From assembly GCF_049676595.1 (NCBI RefSeq), contig NZ_CP187259.1:1612001-1676000 (forward strand): a stretch of DNA of 64,000 bases, read 5' to 3'. Source of the DNA: Methanocella_A sp049676595 (lineage in GTDB: Archaea > Halobacteriota > Methanocellia > Methanocellales > Methanocellaceae). The notes beneath the pieces are model-generated. The model saw only the letters and a list, made by a program, of their open reading frames with translations, did no database searches and was not told the DNA's origin. Shown here piece after piece: positions 42,749 to 52,282 of this stretch. Position numbers and translations under genes: made by a program. Position 1 is the first letter of the stretch; every line of letters begins with the position of its first letter.

Positions 42749-42753
42749 GTTCT

Positions 42754-43524
42754 TCACACTTTTGCCTTTATCGGCAGGATGTGCCGCCCGTGAACGCTTT
42801 CCAGGATGAACACGTCCACGCCGTAGACATCCTTGATGGTCTGTGGGGTGAGGACTTCCTCCGGCTTTCCTGCTGCATAGATCTTGCCTTTGGTGAGGAC
42901 GATGATCTTGTCACAATACGCAACGGCCAGGTTCAGGTCGTGCAGCGCCACAATCATCGACTGCTTCCCGGTCCGGGTCAGCGATCTGGTGATCTCCAGC
43001 ACCTCTATCTGGTGCTTCAGGTCCAGGTTGCTGGTGGGCTCGTCGAATAAGAACAGCTCAGGCTCCTGGGCGAGAGCGCGGGCGATATAGACCTTCTGCT
43101 TTTCTCCCCCGCTGAGCTGGTCCATGAACTTGTCGGCGAGGTGCCGGATGTTCATGGCCTCCAGCGAGCGCTGGACGATGGCGAGATCGTGGGAGGTCAC
43201 CTTCCACTTGAGGTGGGGCTTGCGGCCCAGCATGACCGTCTCCATCACCGTCGAGAAGAACAGGTAGTGGAAATTCTGGGGCACGTAGCCGATCACTTTA
43301 GCTACCTCCTGGGGTTCCATCTTAGAAGCGTCCTGGCCGTTGAGGACGACGGCGCCATGGCTGGGCTTGTGTATCTGGGCGATGCATCTGATAAGGGTAC
43401 TTTTGCCCGAGCCGTTCGGCCCTACCACGCCGACTACTTCGCCTTCTTCCACGGTGAAGCTGACGCCGTTCAGGGCTTTATGGTTCCCGTATTTGACTTC
43501 CAGGCCGTCGATCTTTAGCTCCAT
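42754..43524 (-). CDS. btuD: ABC transporter ATPase, probable corrinoid uptake (BtuD-like)
   Basis: 256 residues. Walker A GPNGSGKST at about 36-44, signature LSGGEKQKVYIARAL, and Walker B LFLFDEPTSNLDL are intact. The type is FecE/BtuD. It shares a leftward operon with a FecCD-type permease and a lipid-anchored binding protein, beside corrinoid synthesis genes. Corrinoid or cobinamide is thus the best guess; iron chelates are the alternative. Confidence 0.8.
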   Translation of the reverse strand: MELKIDGLEVKYGNHKALNGVSFTVEEGEVVGVVGPNGSGKSTLIRCIAQIHKPSHGAVVLNGQDASKMEPQEVAKVIGYVPQNFHYLFFSTVMETVMLGRKPHLKWKVTSHDLAIVQRSLEAMNIRHLADKFMDQLSGGEKQKVYIARALAQEPELFLFDEPTSNLDLKHQIEVLEITRSLTRTGKQSMIVALHDLNLAVAYCDKIIVLTKGKIYAAGKPEEVLTPQTIKDVYGVDVFILESVHGRHILPIKAKV

Positions 43525-43536
43525 GGTAGTTGTTCC

Positions 43537-44673
43537 TCAGTAGATGTGGTTGTCCTTGCCCCTCAAAATCAGGTACATGAAGAAGACGCCTCCGGCGATG
43601 TACATGATGATGCCTACGGGGATTTCCACCGGGCTCAGGATGGTCCTGGCGAAGGTGTCCGATACGAGCAGAATCAGGCCGCCCATGAGCGCGGAGCAGG
43701 GTATCAGGTACCTGTGGTCGTTGCCGATGAGCATGCGGCAGATGTGCGGGGCCATCAGCCCTATGAACCCTATGACGCCCGTAAACGCCAGACAGCTCGA
43801 AGCGGCCACCGTAGCGATCAGCAGGCAATATATCCTAAGCCGTTCGACCCTGATGCCCAGGTTCTTGGCAATTTCGTCGCCCGCCGATAAGGCGTTCAGG
43901 TCCCACGCCTTCAGGCAGAGCAGGACCACACAGACTGCGGTGATGGGGAGCAAAATCGTTATGGCGTCCCAGTTGGCGCCCCACATGCCGCCCATGAGCC
44001 AGATCTCGAGGTCTTTGAGCCTGTCGTTATGCGACCAGTACTTGAGGATCAGTACTCCTGCCTGGAATATGTACCCGATAACGACGCCCGAGAGGATCAG
44101 GGTCGCCTGGCTGGTGCCTCTCATTCTCGCTATGCCATAGATGAGGACCATGCTGGTCAGGCCGAACAGGAAGGCGTTAACGATCACGTCGTAATAGGAG
44201 CCGCCCGGGATGAAGAACGCCAGCACGCCAGCACCGGTCACGATGGTGATCGCCGCGCCGAAGGACGCCGCCGAAGCGAGGCCAAGGGTAAACGGGCTAA
44301 CCAGGGGATTGCGGAGCGTTCCCTGCATAACCGTGCCGGCCACTGCCAGGCTGATGCCCGTGAGGACTGCCAGCAGTATTCTCGGCAGCCGCATATTCAC
44401 GACTATGACCGGTGCTATTCCATTCTCCGGAGAGCCGAAGAGGGCGAAGATAGCGCCGACGAGGGGGATGCCCGCAGTTTTAACTGCCGCTGCCTGCACG
44501 ATCGACAGAAACACGTCCGGGATAGTAATATGGGCCGTGCCTACCGAGGCGGCCACCAGCGACGCGGCTATGAGTAGAACAAAGATGGCGATCAGGAGCG
44601 TCACTCTGCGCATGTAGCTCTTTCTATATAGCTGGTCTACTTCGCCGACTGCTGCCTGTGCCTGATCCTTCAC
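43537..44673 (-). CDS. btuC: FecCD-type permease, probable corrinoid uptake (BtuC-like)
   Basis: 378 residues with about ten hydrophobic segments. The family hallmark RLPRILLAVLTGISLAVAG and the later GFIGLMAPHICRMLIGNDHRYLIP coupling segment are both present. Start GTG 44673 with GAGGG upstream. It forms a homodimer with BtuD as the energy source. It is preceded by the btuF-like gene and a 155-base gap. Confidence 0.83.
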   Translation of the reverse strand: MKDQAQAAVGEVDQLYRKSYMRRVTLLIAIFVLLIAASLVAASVGTAHITIPDVFLSIVQAAAVKTAGIPLVGAIFALFGSPENGIAPVIVVNMRLPRILLAVLTGISLAVAGTVMQGTLRNPLVSPFTLGLASAASFGAAITIVTGAGVLAFFIPGGSYYDVIVNAFLFGLTSMVLIYGIARMRGTSQATLILSGVVIGYIFQAGVLILKYWSHNDRLKDLEIWLMGGMWGANWDAITILLPITAVCVVLLCLKAWDLNALSAGDEIAKNLGIRVERLRIYCLLIATVAASSCLAFTGVIGFIGLMAPHICRMLIGNDHRYLIPCSALMGGLILLVSDTFARTILSPVEIPVGIIMYIAGGVFFMYLILRGKDNHIY

Positions 44674-44828
44674 TCAAACCCCTCGTTTTATGCCGTTTTC
44701 GAACTACCGCGGCTATCTGCCAATGTGAAAGAAGTATTCCCGCTGATCTCATATAAACGTATGGAAAGAGGCCGCCCTTCCCCAAAATATAAAAGAAGGG
44801 GAGGGGGCTTTCCTCCTCTCCGGCCCGG

Positions 44829-45896
44829 CTAAGGCGTCGGGTAAATCACGAGGGTCTGGTTGGTGCCCGGCACGAACCGCTCTGCATACTCGTCCAGCTT
44901 TACAGCCGGGTCGATGTCGGCAAAAGTCTCCGGGTACAGGATTTTGGCCACGTATAATAGGCCGATCGGGCTCTTGGCGCCGTAGGTGATCGTCGACGAG
45001 AGCACGTATACCTGGCTGTTGTTCACCGCTTTGACCCCCACGATGCCGGTCCTGTTCATGATCTCGCCACGGATGGCCGTGAAGTTCTGGACGGTGTTGC
45101 CGCCGACTGTGTAGCCGTTGTACTTGATGATGACGTCAGGGTTGTTCGGCAGAATGTTCTCCGCGCTCATGTACACGTAGCCTCCTGAAGCGTTGCTCAT
45201 GTCGTGGGCGAGGTTCCGGCCGCCGGCCGTGGTGATCAGCACGTCGCCGCCCGAGAGGTAGCCCGCAGTGGTGAACGCCTTGTTGTTCTCCCAGTAGACC
45301 TTCGGCTTCTCTTCTTCAGTCACGTTGGCTGTCCTGTTCTTCACCAGGCCAACGTTCTGGTCGACGAACCCGGCGAAGTCCTCAGCCTGCTGGCTGTTAC
45401 CGGTCAGCGTTCCCATCGTCCGGATATCTCTGGCGAGGGTGTTCAGGTTGCCGCAGTCCAGCTGGACGATCGAGACGTTAATCAACGCAAGCTGATCTGC
45501 GTTCTTGGGCTTCGAGCTCGCGTAGGTGATGATGACGTCGGGCTGTAGCTGGGCGATCTGCTCCATGTTGGGGTTCTGCCAGTCGCCGACATCGGCCACG
45601 TCAGCCACCAGGGGGCCGACCGTCGGGTTCTTCTTGACGATGCTGGCTACACCAACGATCTTGTCTTTGGCGCCTATGGCTATGAGTACCTCGGCAGCAT
45701 CAGAGTTGGTGACTACGATTTTATCTGCGGCAGCGGGCAGGGTGATCACGTTGCCGTTGGTGTCCGTGACTGTCACAGAGGTCGAAGTAGTATTATTTGC
45801 GGGTACTGGCGTCGGGCTTGCAGGCTGGGTGCAGCCGGAGAGCAGCACCGCCAGCAGCAGAACGCAAGCTGTTAGAATAACTGTTGTCTGTCTTAT
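44829..45896 (-). CDS. btuF: Lipoprotein substrate-binding protein, probable corrinoid uptake (BtuF-like), with apparent ATA start
   Basis: About 355 residues of the FecB/BtuF fold (KIVVTNSDAAEVLIAIGAKDKIVGV, LQPDVIITYASSKP). A complete lipoprotein signal (n-region Arg, VILTACVLLLAVLLSGC lipobox) is only obtained if translation starts at the ATA codon at 45896, seven bases after GGAGG at 45904-45908. No ATG, GTG or TTG is available in that place. The first normal start, GTG 45848, would leave five residues before the cysteine. ATA initiation, an annotation artefact or a sequence error are the options. Confidence 0.72.
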   Translation of the reverse strand: MRQTTVILTACVLLLAVLLSGCTQPASPTPVPANNTTSTSVTVTDTNGNVITLPAAADKIVVTNSDAAEVLIAIGAKDKIVGVASIVKKNPTVGPLVADVADVGDWQNPNMEQIAQLQPDVIITYASSKPKNADQLALINVSIVQLDCGNLNTLARDIRTMGTLTGNSQQAEDFAGFVDQNVGLVKNRTANVTEEEKPKVYWENNKAFTTAGYLSGGDVLITTAGGRNLAHDMSNASGGYVYMSAENILPNNPDVIIKYNGYTVGGNTVQNFTAIRGEIMNRTGIVGVKAVNNSQVYVLSSTITYGAKSPIGLLYVAKILYPETFADIDPAVKLDEYAERFVPGTNQTLVIYPTP

Positions 45897-46007
45897 GCGA
45901 ATTCCTCCCGTATGTGGTGTAAGCGAATAAAGAGCGTATTCTAGGGATTGTATTAATAGTTTATCAATTTTTCATACTATATGCGAATATCAATTTAAAA
46001 AATAGCA

Positions 46008-46838
46008 TTAGAGCCTTCGGCTTACGGCTTTCATAACTACCGGGTCATGGTCTGCCGGGTAGGCCATTTCAGGTCGCATGACCACGAAGGACTTGTCTAC
46101 GTCTCCGGCCATTCTCTCGGCCATCTCCGCAGGTATACCCAGCGACATGAGGTCGGCAGGGAACCACGGGTTTCCATCGATTGCAGTCGGCCCGATGAAC
46201 GCTTTGCCCTTTGGCGCTCCTTCCGCCATGCCGGCGGGGTACGTGATAAACAGTGAGCAGTTCGAGCCCCACGGCGCGTCGATCTGGCCGAAAGCGCTTC
46301 CGCTGCCGAAGTGAACCAGGCCACAGAGGTTTCGTATCTCTTCGGCGGTCCCCAGGCACAGGTACGATAGCGGCTTGACATCCCCTGCCGCTTCGCAGGT
46401 ACTGACCACGATATGCTTGCCCGGGGGAGTAATCTTCCCTATGCTCTTGACTGTCTCCTTGCAGACCTCTGGCGTGGCTTTCATATATGCGGCTCCTTCA
46501 CCGCTAACTGCCACGTCGATCACCAGCTGCTCCGACATCTCCCCGAAGCCCAGGAAAGTCACCGCACCGTAGCAGAAGCCTTTTCCCCCGGCGCTGACGC
46601 CGACAGCGTCGGCCTCACCGGCGGCTACCAGCAGAATAGCCTTAGCGAGACACCGCTCTCCTTCCCTGATCAGATCCGAAACCTGCTTTGCGCCAGCAGG
46701 CATAACTCCAGGGGTGTAAATGCACAGGGGCTTCAGGTGGAGGCGTCCTGCCTTTTGTAGCTGCTCTCCCACATAACGCGCTGATTGTCGTGACATACGC
46801 AATACTATACGCTCATTGGACATATTTCTACGGTCCAT
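46008..46838 (-). CDS. DUF169-family protein
   Basis: 276 residues. It has the DUF169 look (ADAVGVSAGGKGFCYGAVTFLGFGE, WGSNCSLFITYPAG), a family of unknown function in anaerobes that sometimes lies near corrinoid or metal genes. The first ATG is used here; one at 46823 or 46793 is possible, as no ribosome binding site is seen and the message may be leaderless. It is divergent from cbiP across only 40 bases. Confidence 0.7.
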   Translation of the reverse strand: MDRRNMSNERIVLRMSRQSARYVGEQLQKAGRLHLKPLCIYTPGVMPAGAKQVSDLIREGERCLAKAILLVAAGEADAVGVSAGGKGFCYGAVTFLGFGEMSEQLVIDVAVSGEGAAYMKATPEVCKETVKSIGKITPPGKHIVVSTCEAAGDVKPLSYLCLGTAEEIRNLCGLVHFGSGSAFGQIDAPWGSNCSLFITYPAGMAEGAPKGKAFIGPTAIDGNPWFPADLMSLGIPAEMAERMAGDVDKSFVVMRPEMAYPADHDPVVMKAVSRRL

Positions 46839-46878
46839 CCGTCAACTTTATTTTACTATAATCAATTTAACTTGATCA

Positions 46879-48342
46879 ATGGCTCGCTATCTCACCGTTC
46901 TCGGCACCCAGTCCCACGCAGGCAAGAGTATCTTTGTTACGGCCCTGTGCCGCATCTTCAGGCGCATGGGTTACAAGGTGGCGCCGTTCAAGGCCCAGAA
47001 CATGAGCAACAACTCGTGGATCACCGCAGACGGCAGCGAGATCGGCATCGCCCAGGCCCTCCAGGCGTTCGCCGCAGGCGCCGAACCCCGGGCGGAGATG
47101 AACCCGGTGCTGCTCAAGCCCAAGGGTAATATGACTTCCCAGGTCGTAGTTCTGGGAAAGCCTCTCGGGGACCGGATGGTGGGGCAGTACTACGAGTCGA
47201 TTGATTCTATGATGGCCATCGCCCTGAACGCGCTGGAAAAGCTGTCTCAGGATTACGATGTGATCGTGATCGAAGGTGCCGGCGGCGCAGCGGAGATCAA
47301 CCTGTACGACCGGGACATCGCCAACATCCCCCTGGCCAGGGCTATTCGTTCTCCGGTGCTGCTGATCGGGGACATCGAGCGGGGCGGGGTGTTCGCCAGC
47401 CTCTATGGCACTATCGCGCTGCTACCTCTCGGCGATCGGGGGCTCGTCAAGGGCATGATCATCAACAAGTTCTGCGGCGACCCTTCCCTGCTGGGCTCCG
47501 GTGTGGCAGAGCTGGAAAGGCTGACCGGGGTGCCCGTCCTGGGTATAGTGCCCTATTCCGGGCTGCGGATTCCCTCGGAGGACTCCGTGTCCATAGATGA
47601 CAAGCGTCCCGCAGGCATGCTCGACCTCGACATCGCAATCGTGCGGTTCCCCCTAATCTCCAACTTCACCGACTTCGAGACTCTTGAGCGCATCGCGAGA
47701 GTCCGGTACGTCCCTCTGGACGGAGGTCTTGGCCGCCCGGACATCGTCATCCTTCCAGGGTCCAAGAATACGGTCAGCGATTTAAAAGAACTGAAGAGCT
47801 CGCCGCTGGCGGCGGAGATCTGTGCTCTCGCCGGGGAAGGCTTCCCGGTGATCGGCATATGTGGCGGCTACCAGATGCTGGGCCGGCAGGTGGTCGACGG
47901 CGGCATCGAAGGTGGCATAGCTGAAACTATCGAAGGCCTGAGCTTACTGCCTGTGACCACCGTCTTCGACTGCTACGAGAAATGCACCCGGCAGTGCACT
48001 AAAATCGTGACCGGGGCGGGGCCCCTACTCGCAGGCATTCGGGGATCGATTGTAACTGGCTACGAGATACACATGGGGCAAACTAAAACTGACAGCCCGG
48101 CGTTCGGCGACGACGGGTGCGTCAGCGATAGTGGCACGATCATCGGGACCTATCTCCACGGCATCTTCGAAAACCAGTGCTTCACCGACGCAGTTCTCGC
48201 TTATGCCTGCGACCGAAAGGGCATACCGTACATCCGGCCGAAAGCGGTCAGAGACCCGTATGATGAGCTGGCTGACATCGTCTCGGCATCGGTGGACTTA
48301 GATGCGATTATCGGGCTGATCGAAGGTCAGGAGAAGCTCTGA
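46879..48342 (+). CDS. cbiP: Adenosylcobyric acid synthase CbiP/CobQ
   Basis: 487 residues. The N-terminal ATP-dependent amidoligase domain has LTVLGTQSHAGKSIFVTALC; the middle has VIVIEGAGGAAEINLYDRDIANIPLA. The C-terminal class-I glutaminase domain has GICGGYQMLG with the catalytic cysteine. It amidates the corrin side chains at b, d, e and g. It is probably leaderless: TATA-like TTTACTATAAT lies about 25 bases before ATG 46879. Confidence 0.9.
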   Translation: MARYLTVLGTQSHAGKSIFVTALCRIFRRMGYKVAPFKAQNMSNNSWITADGSEIGIAQALQAFAAGAEPRAEMNPVLLKPKGNMTSQVVVLGKPLGDRMVGQYYESIDSMMAIALNALEKLSQDYDVIVIEGAGGAAEINLYDRDIANIPLARAIRSPVLLIGDIERGGVFASLYGTIALLPLGDRGLVKGMIINKFCGDPSLLGSGVAELERLTGVPVLGIVPYSGLRIPSEDSVSIDDKRPAGMLDLDIAIVRFPLISNFTDFETLERIARVRYVPLDGGLGRPDIVILPGSKNTVSDLKELKSSPLAAEICALAGEGFPVIGICGGYQMLGRQVVDGGIEGGIAETIEGLSLLPVTTVFDCYEKCTRQCTKIVTGAGPLLAGIRGSIVTGYEIHMGQTKTDSPAFGDDGCVSDSGTIIGTYLHGIFENQCFTDAVLAYACDRKGIPYIRPKAVRDPYDELADIVSASVDLDAIIGLIEGQEKL

Positions 48343-48368
48343 TACTCTTTAATCCCTTTCCTGTGGCG

Positions 48369-48494
48369 TGAGATAGCAATACGAAGGCCGCACTATGCAT
48401 GCCTGATTGCTTATGCGATGTGACGTCAGCACAGCGCAGCGTTCGTATTGCTATCTCATGCAGTTTATGCAATCAGAAACGCACAGCGCAGCGT
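48369..48494. repeat. Inverted repeat, GCTGCGCTGTG family (copy 3)
   Basis: TGAGATAGCAATACGAA (48369-48385) is mirrored by TTCGTATTGCTATCTCA (48442-48458). The right arm is preceded by CACAGCGCAGCG (48430-48441), and a second CACAGCGCAGCG sits at 48482-48493. The same end sequence and the CGTATTGCT extension occur at copy 1 (24024-24045). It fills most of the 272-base gap between cbiP and the ravA-like gene. Confidence 0.7.
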
Positions 48495-48614
48495 ACACCT
48501 CTATCCACCGTTTAGTCTGCGGCACTGATTATAATTTGAATCTGTTTTAAATACCGGCCTCACCCAACTAAAAACGCAATTCCGGCCGACAGGGCGGGTT
48601 GTACGGGGGTACGG

Positions 48615-50000
48615 ATGGTTATCGATGTCGCTGCGATCAGATCCGGTTTCGAGCGGCGTTTCGTGGAGCGGTCGACGGAAATCACCTGCTCTTTGCTGGC
48701 CTTGCTCTCCGGGGAGCACGCGCTGTTCCTGGGCCCTCCCGGCACGGCCAAGTCCATGCTGGCCCGGAGCCTGTGCGAGATCCTCGAAGGCCACTACTTC
48801 TATTACCTGCTCACCCGGTTTACCACGCCCGAGGAAGTGTTCGGCCCGCTGTCCTTGAAAGCGCTGCAGGAAGATGATTTCTCCCGGAAGACCGACGGCT
48901 TCCTGCCATCAGCCCATATTGCTTTCCTCGACGAGATCTTCAAAGCCAACAGCTCCATCCTGAACAGTTTTCTGACTGTGCTGAACGAGCGGAAGTTCCA
49001 CAATGGCAGGAACGTGATGGACGTACCCCTAATCTCTGTGTTCGGGGCTTCCAACGAGCTTCCCGAGGACGAGAGCCTCGATGCGCTGTACGATCGCTTT
49101 CTCTTCCGGTGCGTGGTGGAGCCTGTGCAGGAAGAGGCCAACTTCCGCCAGATGCTGTTTAGCCCCGAAAATAGTGAATCTGCCCTGCTTAGTATCTCGA
49201 TCGAGGATATCCGGGCGCTGCAGGAAAAAGCAGTACATCTGCCGATAGACCTGGATGTTGAAGCCATCATCCTCCGGGCGAGAAGGGAGCTGGCTGCCAA
49301 ACAGATCAGTGTATCAGATCGCCGGTGGAAAAAGATGCTCGGGGTGCTCAGGGTCGCGGCAGCGGCCGTGGGCAGGACGTCCGTAGATCGCTCTATGGTC
49401 CTGCTGCTCCAGCACATGGCCTGGGATAAGCCAGAGCAACGGCCAGACGTGCGGGCGTTGGCCATCAGCCTGGCCATCTCCGGCGGGGAGAGCGTGGAAA
49501 AGCTGCTCGGGGAAATCCAGGACCTGCACGATTACCTCTCAAAATCCGGGTGCGGGATTTTCCCGGACACTATCCGGTGCTACGACTGCGACGAGCGTAT
49601 CGCCTCTTTCGAACGGCTGTCGGACCACCGGAAGCTGCACCCGACCCATAAGTACTATGATCCGTACCGTATCAGCCTTCACCTGCGGATCCTGGACTTC
49701 CCCGCTCTTCTCAGCGTGCTGAACGAAGACTACGGCTGGAACTGTGCGGAAATCAAGCCCGAGCAGGTTAGCAGGTCCCGGGCAGAGTACGCTCATCTCC
49801 AGAACCGCTACAGGCGCCTGGGCAGCGAGATAGTATCGGGGCGGGAGCTGCTGAAAACGCAGCTCAGAAGCAACGTGTGGATCTCCGAGCACGACCTCGT
49901 CGACGTGCTCGACCGGTCGGAAGTTCAGGCCAGAGTTATCGAAAAAGCCGGAAAAACAATGGCCGCCATAGGGGCCATGCTTGACCTCCTGACCAGGTGA
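48615..50000 (+). CDS. ravA: MoxR-type AAA+ ATPase, RavA-like
   Basis: 461 residues. Walker A GPPGTAKSM at about 40-48, Walker B region IAFLDEIFKANS, and the sensor/arginine region LFGASNELPEDESLDALYDRFLFR mark the RavA branch of MoxR ATPases. It is followed after 59 bases by a VWA-domain gene of the size of ViaA, as in enterobacterial ravA-viaA. Such pairs act as chaperones for metal or respiratory complexes. The specific client here is unknown. Confidence 0.83.
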   Translation: MVIDVAAIRSGFERRFVERSTEITCSLLALLSGEHALFLGPPGTAKSMLARSLCEILEGHYFYYLLTRFTTPEEVFGPLSLKALQEDDFSRKTDGFLPSAHIAFLDEIFKANSSILNSFLTVLNERKFHNGRNVMDVPLISVFGASNELPEDESLDALYDRFLFRCVVEPVQEEANFRQMLFSPENSESALLSISIEDIRALQEKAVHLPIDLDVEAIILRARRELAAKQISVSDRRWKKMLGVLRVAAAAVGRTSVDRSMVLLLQHMAWDKPEQRPDVRALAISLAISGGESVEKLLGEIQDLHDYLSKSGCGIFPDTIRCYDCDERIASFERLSDHRKLHPTHKYYDPYRISLHLRILDFPALLSVLNEDYGWNCAEIKPEQVSRSRAEYAHLQNRYRRLGSEIVSGRELLKTQLRSNVWISEHDLVDVLDRSEVQARVIEKAGKTMAAIGAMLDLLTR

Positions 50001-50059
50001 GCCCGGCATCGTTTCCGGCGGTGAACGTCGTTGCCCGGGCTCAAATGGGGTAAGTAATC

Positions 50060-51505
50060 GTGACTGTCTACATTCCTTCAAACGAGCCCGAAATCCGGGA
50101 TGCGCTGGCGATGCCTGGCATACGGGAAGTGCTTGCAGTACCTCACGCCTTACCGAGGGAAACAAGGGAAACGCTGGCAACGATTCTGGCCCGGGAACTG
50201 GTGCTGGGCGAAACGTACGAGCTTCGAGATCCTGATCAGGCTACCTCTCATATGGGGCCTGCTATCCGCCTGCTAAATGCGGCCAGGTACACCGAAGCCT
50301 GGGCCCGGCTGAAGTCGCTCTCTGCAAAGAGCCGGATGATCGCTCTGCTTGCCATGAAAGCAGTGCTGGATGCCATACTGGAAACTTTTGACGAGATCCA
50401 GGCAGGCCGGCTACCCGCCGAGAGCCAGAGAGCTCTCCTTGAATTCAAGCTGATGATAGTCGAAATGTTCGGGCTGCACGGCAGGAAGCCGGGCGTATCC
50501 CGGGAAGAAAAATCTTTGCATAACGATCTCAGGAGCAAAGATTCCCGGGCCCGGGCCGTCAACGATGTGCTGTACCGGCGGCTGGTGCCCCGCCTCGACG
50601 AAGCCGCCGAAGAGCTGGCAGACAGCGCCGATGCCATCGAAATCATGTCCCTTCTCTCCGGGGGCAGGGGGTGGGATTACGCGATGATCGAGAAGCACGA
50701 GGACCCTCTCTACGACATCAGGCGGTATTCGAAAGTCATCCGGCGGAACTCGGACCTGATGGCACTGATAGACGATCTCGGGCGTTCGTCCGAAGGGGTA
50801 GACGCAGGCGGAAGGCGCCACTTACGCTGCGGCCGGCTGGAGGTCCATTCGATCGTCACTTCCAGTAATCTCCACTATCTGCTGCCCTCAGAGTTGATCA
50901 AGCTGCAGGATAACGTGCTCAAATACCTGTTCTTCGCCCGGTGGACCGAGGGCAAGCTGCTGACCTATCAGCTGACCGCCCATGGGAAGTCAGAAACAGG
51001 CGATAAGAAGAGAAAAGGGCCTGTGATCGCGCTGGTCGACACGTCCGGATCGATGGACGGCATCCCCGGGATACTCGCCAAATCCATCACCCTGGCGACA
51101 GTCCGCATGTTTTTGCAGCGAGCCCGGAAGATCAAAGTGGTATTATTCTCGGCGGCCGGGCAGCTGGACGAAATCGACCTCCCGGAGGAATCGATCTCCG
51201 GCTTTCTGGACTTTCTTAGGGCCTCTTTCGGCGGGGGTACCGATTTCAACACGGCGCTGAAAGCAGGTATCGAAGCACTAAAAACCCGGCAGTACACTAA
51301 CGCCGACATCCTGTTCATCACCGACGGCATGTCCCGGGTCACCGACAAAGCCCTGATCGAGGAATGGCGCAGCCTGAAGGAAGCAAGTAGCAGCCAGATT
51401 TTCACGGTTATAGTCGGCAACGACCAGGCCGGAGGCCTGGAAGAGCTCTCCGACCAGGTTTACTTTTTGGGCCGGAAGCCGGCCCGCCATGGCAACATAT
51501 TTTAA
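50060..51505 (+). CDS. viaA: VWA-domain protein, ViaA-like
   Basis: 481 residues from GTG 50060. The first 300 residues are helical and charged. The von Willebrand A domain has the metal-ion-dependent adhesion site VDTSGSM near residues 327-333 and GGGTDFNTAL with its threonine near 394. It ends GRKPARHGNIF. Partner of the RavA-like ATPase immediately upstream. Confidence 0.83.
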   Translation: MTVYIPSNEPEIRDALAMPGIREVLAVPHALPRETRETLATILARELVLGETYELRDPDQATSHMGPAIRLLNAARYTEAWARLKSLSAKSRMIALLAMKAVLDAILETFDEIQAGRLPAESQRALLEFKLMIVEMFGLHGRKPGVSREEKSLHNDLRSKDSRARAVNDVLYRRLVPRLDEAAEELADSADAIEIMSLLSGGRGWDYAMIEKHEDPLYDIRRYSKVIRRNSDLMALIDDLGRSSEGVDAGGRRHLRCGRLEVHSIVTSSNLHYLLPSELIKLQDNVLKYLFFARWTEGKLLTYQLTAHGKSETGDKKRKGPVIALVDTSGSMDGIPGILAKSITLATVRMFLQRARKIKVVLFSAAGQLDEIDLPEESISGFLDFLRASFGGGTDFNTALKAGIEALKTRQYTNADILFITDGMSRVTDKALIEEWRSLKEASSSQIFTVIVGNDQAGGLEELSDQVYFLGRKPARHGNIF

Positions 51506-51528
51506 GGCGTAGCTCCTCCTTTTCTTCG

Positions 51529-52257
51529 ATGCCCGTACGTTCGTTCAAGATCATCAAATCGGGGAGCATTCCCTTCGACGCCTTCGAGCCGGTCGATTCC
51601 AGGGCTATGGCGCTAAAGAACCTCTCCGGCATAGGCTGCGGCTCGACGGTCACGTATATCGAGTCGGACGCCCGCATCCTGGTAGACACCGGGTTCGACT
51701 TCGAGAACACCCTGACCGACGACAACGTAAAAGCCAATAAGAAGCGGCTGACCCACGCGCTGAAAGCGCATGGCCTAAAGCCTTCAGACATAGATATTCT
51801 CTTCATCACCCACTGGCACCTCGACCACTTCGGCAACGTGAAGATGTTCAAGGACAGCACCATCATGACGTCTGAAGCCGCAGTATCGAGAGTCAAGATC
51901 GACGTGACGGGAGTCAAAGACGGCGAGCAGATCGCCGATGGCGTCAAAGTCGTCCACACCCCGGGCCACACGGCCGACCACGCCTCGGTCGTCTTCAAGA
52001 CCGACCGCCTCCGGCAGTCCATCCAGACCAGCGCCGGCGGCCGCATCGTGGGCATCGGCGAAGTCACCGTAGCCGCCGCAGGCGACGCTATCCTCACCCC
52101 GGCCTTCTACGCCACCGACTCCATCTGGACCCAGAACAAAGACTTCAGCTCACAAGATGCAGCAGCAGCCAGCATCGGCAAGCTCGTCGACCAGGCTGAC
52201 TACATCATCCCCGGGCACGGCGATCTCTTCCGAAACGTGAAGAAACCGCAAGCATAA
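51529..52257 (+). CDS. Metallo-beta-lactamase-fold hydrolase
   Basis: 242 residues. THWHLDHFGN (HxHxDH) around residues 90-99 is the metal site, with a later histidine in HTPGHTADHA and a C-terminal PGHGDLF. The compact size fits small archaeal hydrolases of this fold, which act on esters, thioesters or nucleic acids. It starts 23 bases after the viaA stop, so it may share that transcript. Substrate unknown. Confidence 0.8.
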   Translation: MPVRSFKIIKSGSIPFDAFEPVDSRAMALKNLSGIGCGSTVTYIESDARILVDTGFDFENTLTDDNVKANKKRLTHALKAHGLKPSDIDILFITHWHLDHFGNVKMFKDSTIMTSEAAVSRVKIDVTGVKDGEQIADGVKVVHTPGHTADHASVVFKTDRLRQSIQTSAGGRIVGIGEVTVAAAGDAILTPAFYATDSIWTQNKDFSSQDAAAASIGKLVDQADYIIPGHGDLFRNVKKPQA

Positions 52258-52282
52258 ATATCCGGGTTGTTTAGTTTTATAA

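Noticed and set aside
44770..44815. Transcription terminator hairpin after btuF
   Set aside because: CTTCCCC/GGGGAGG pairs only weakly, with a G-U pair, and there is no T-tract in the right orientation.
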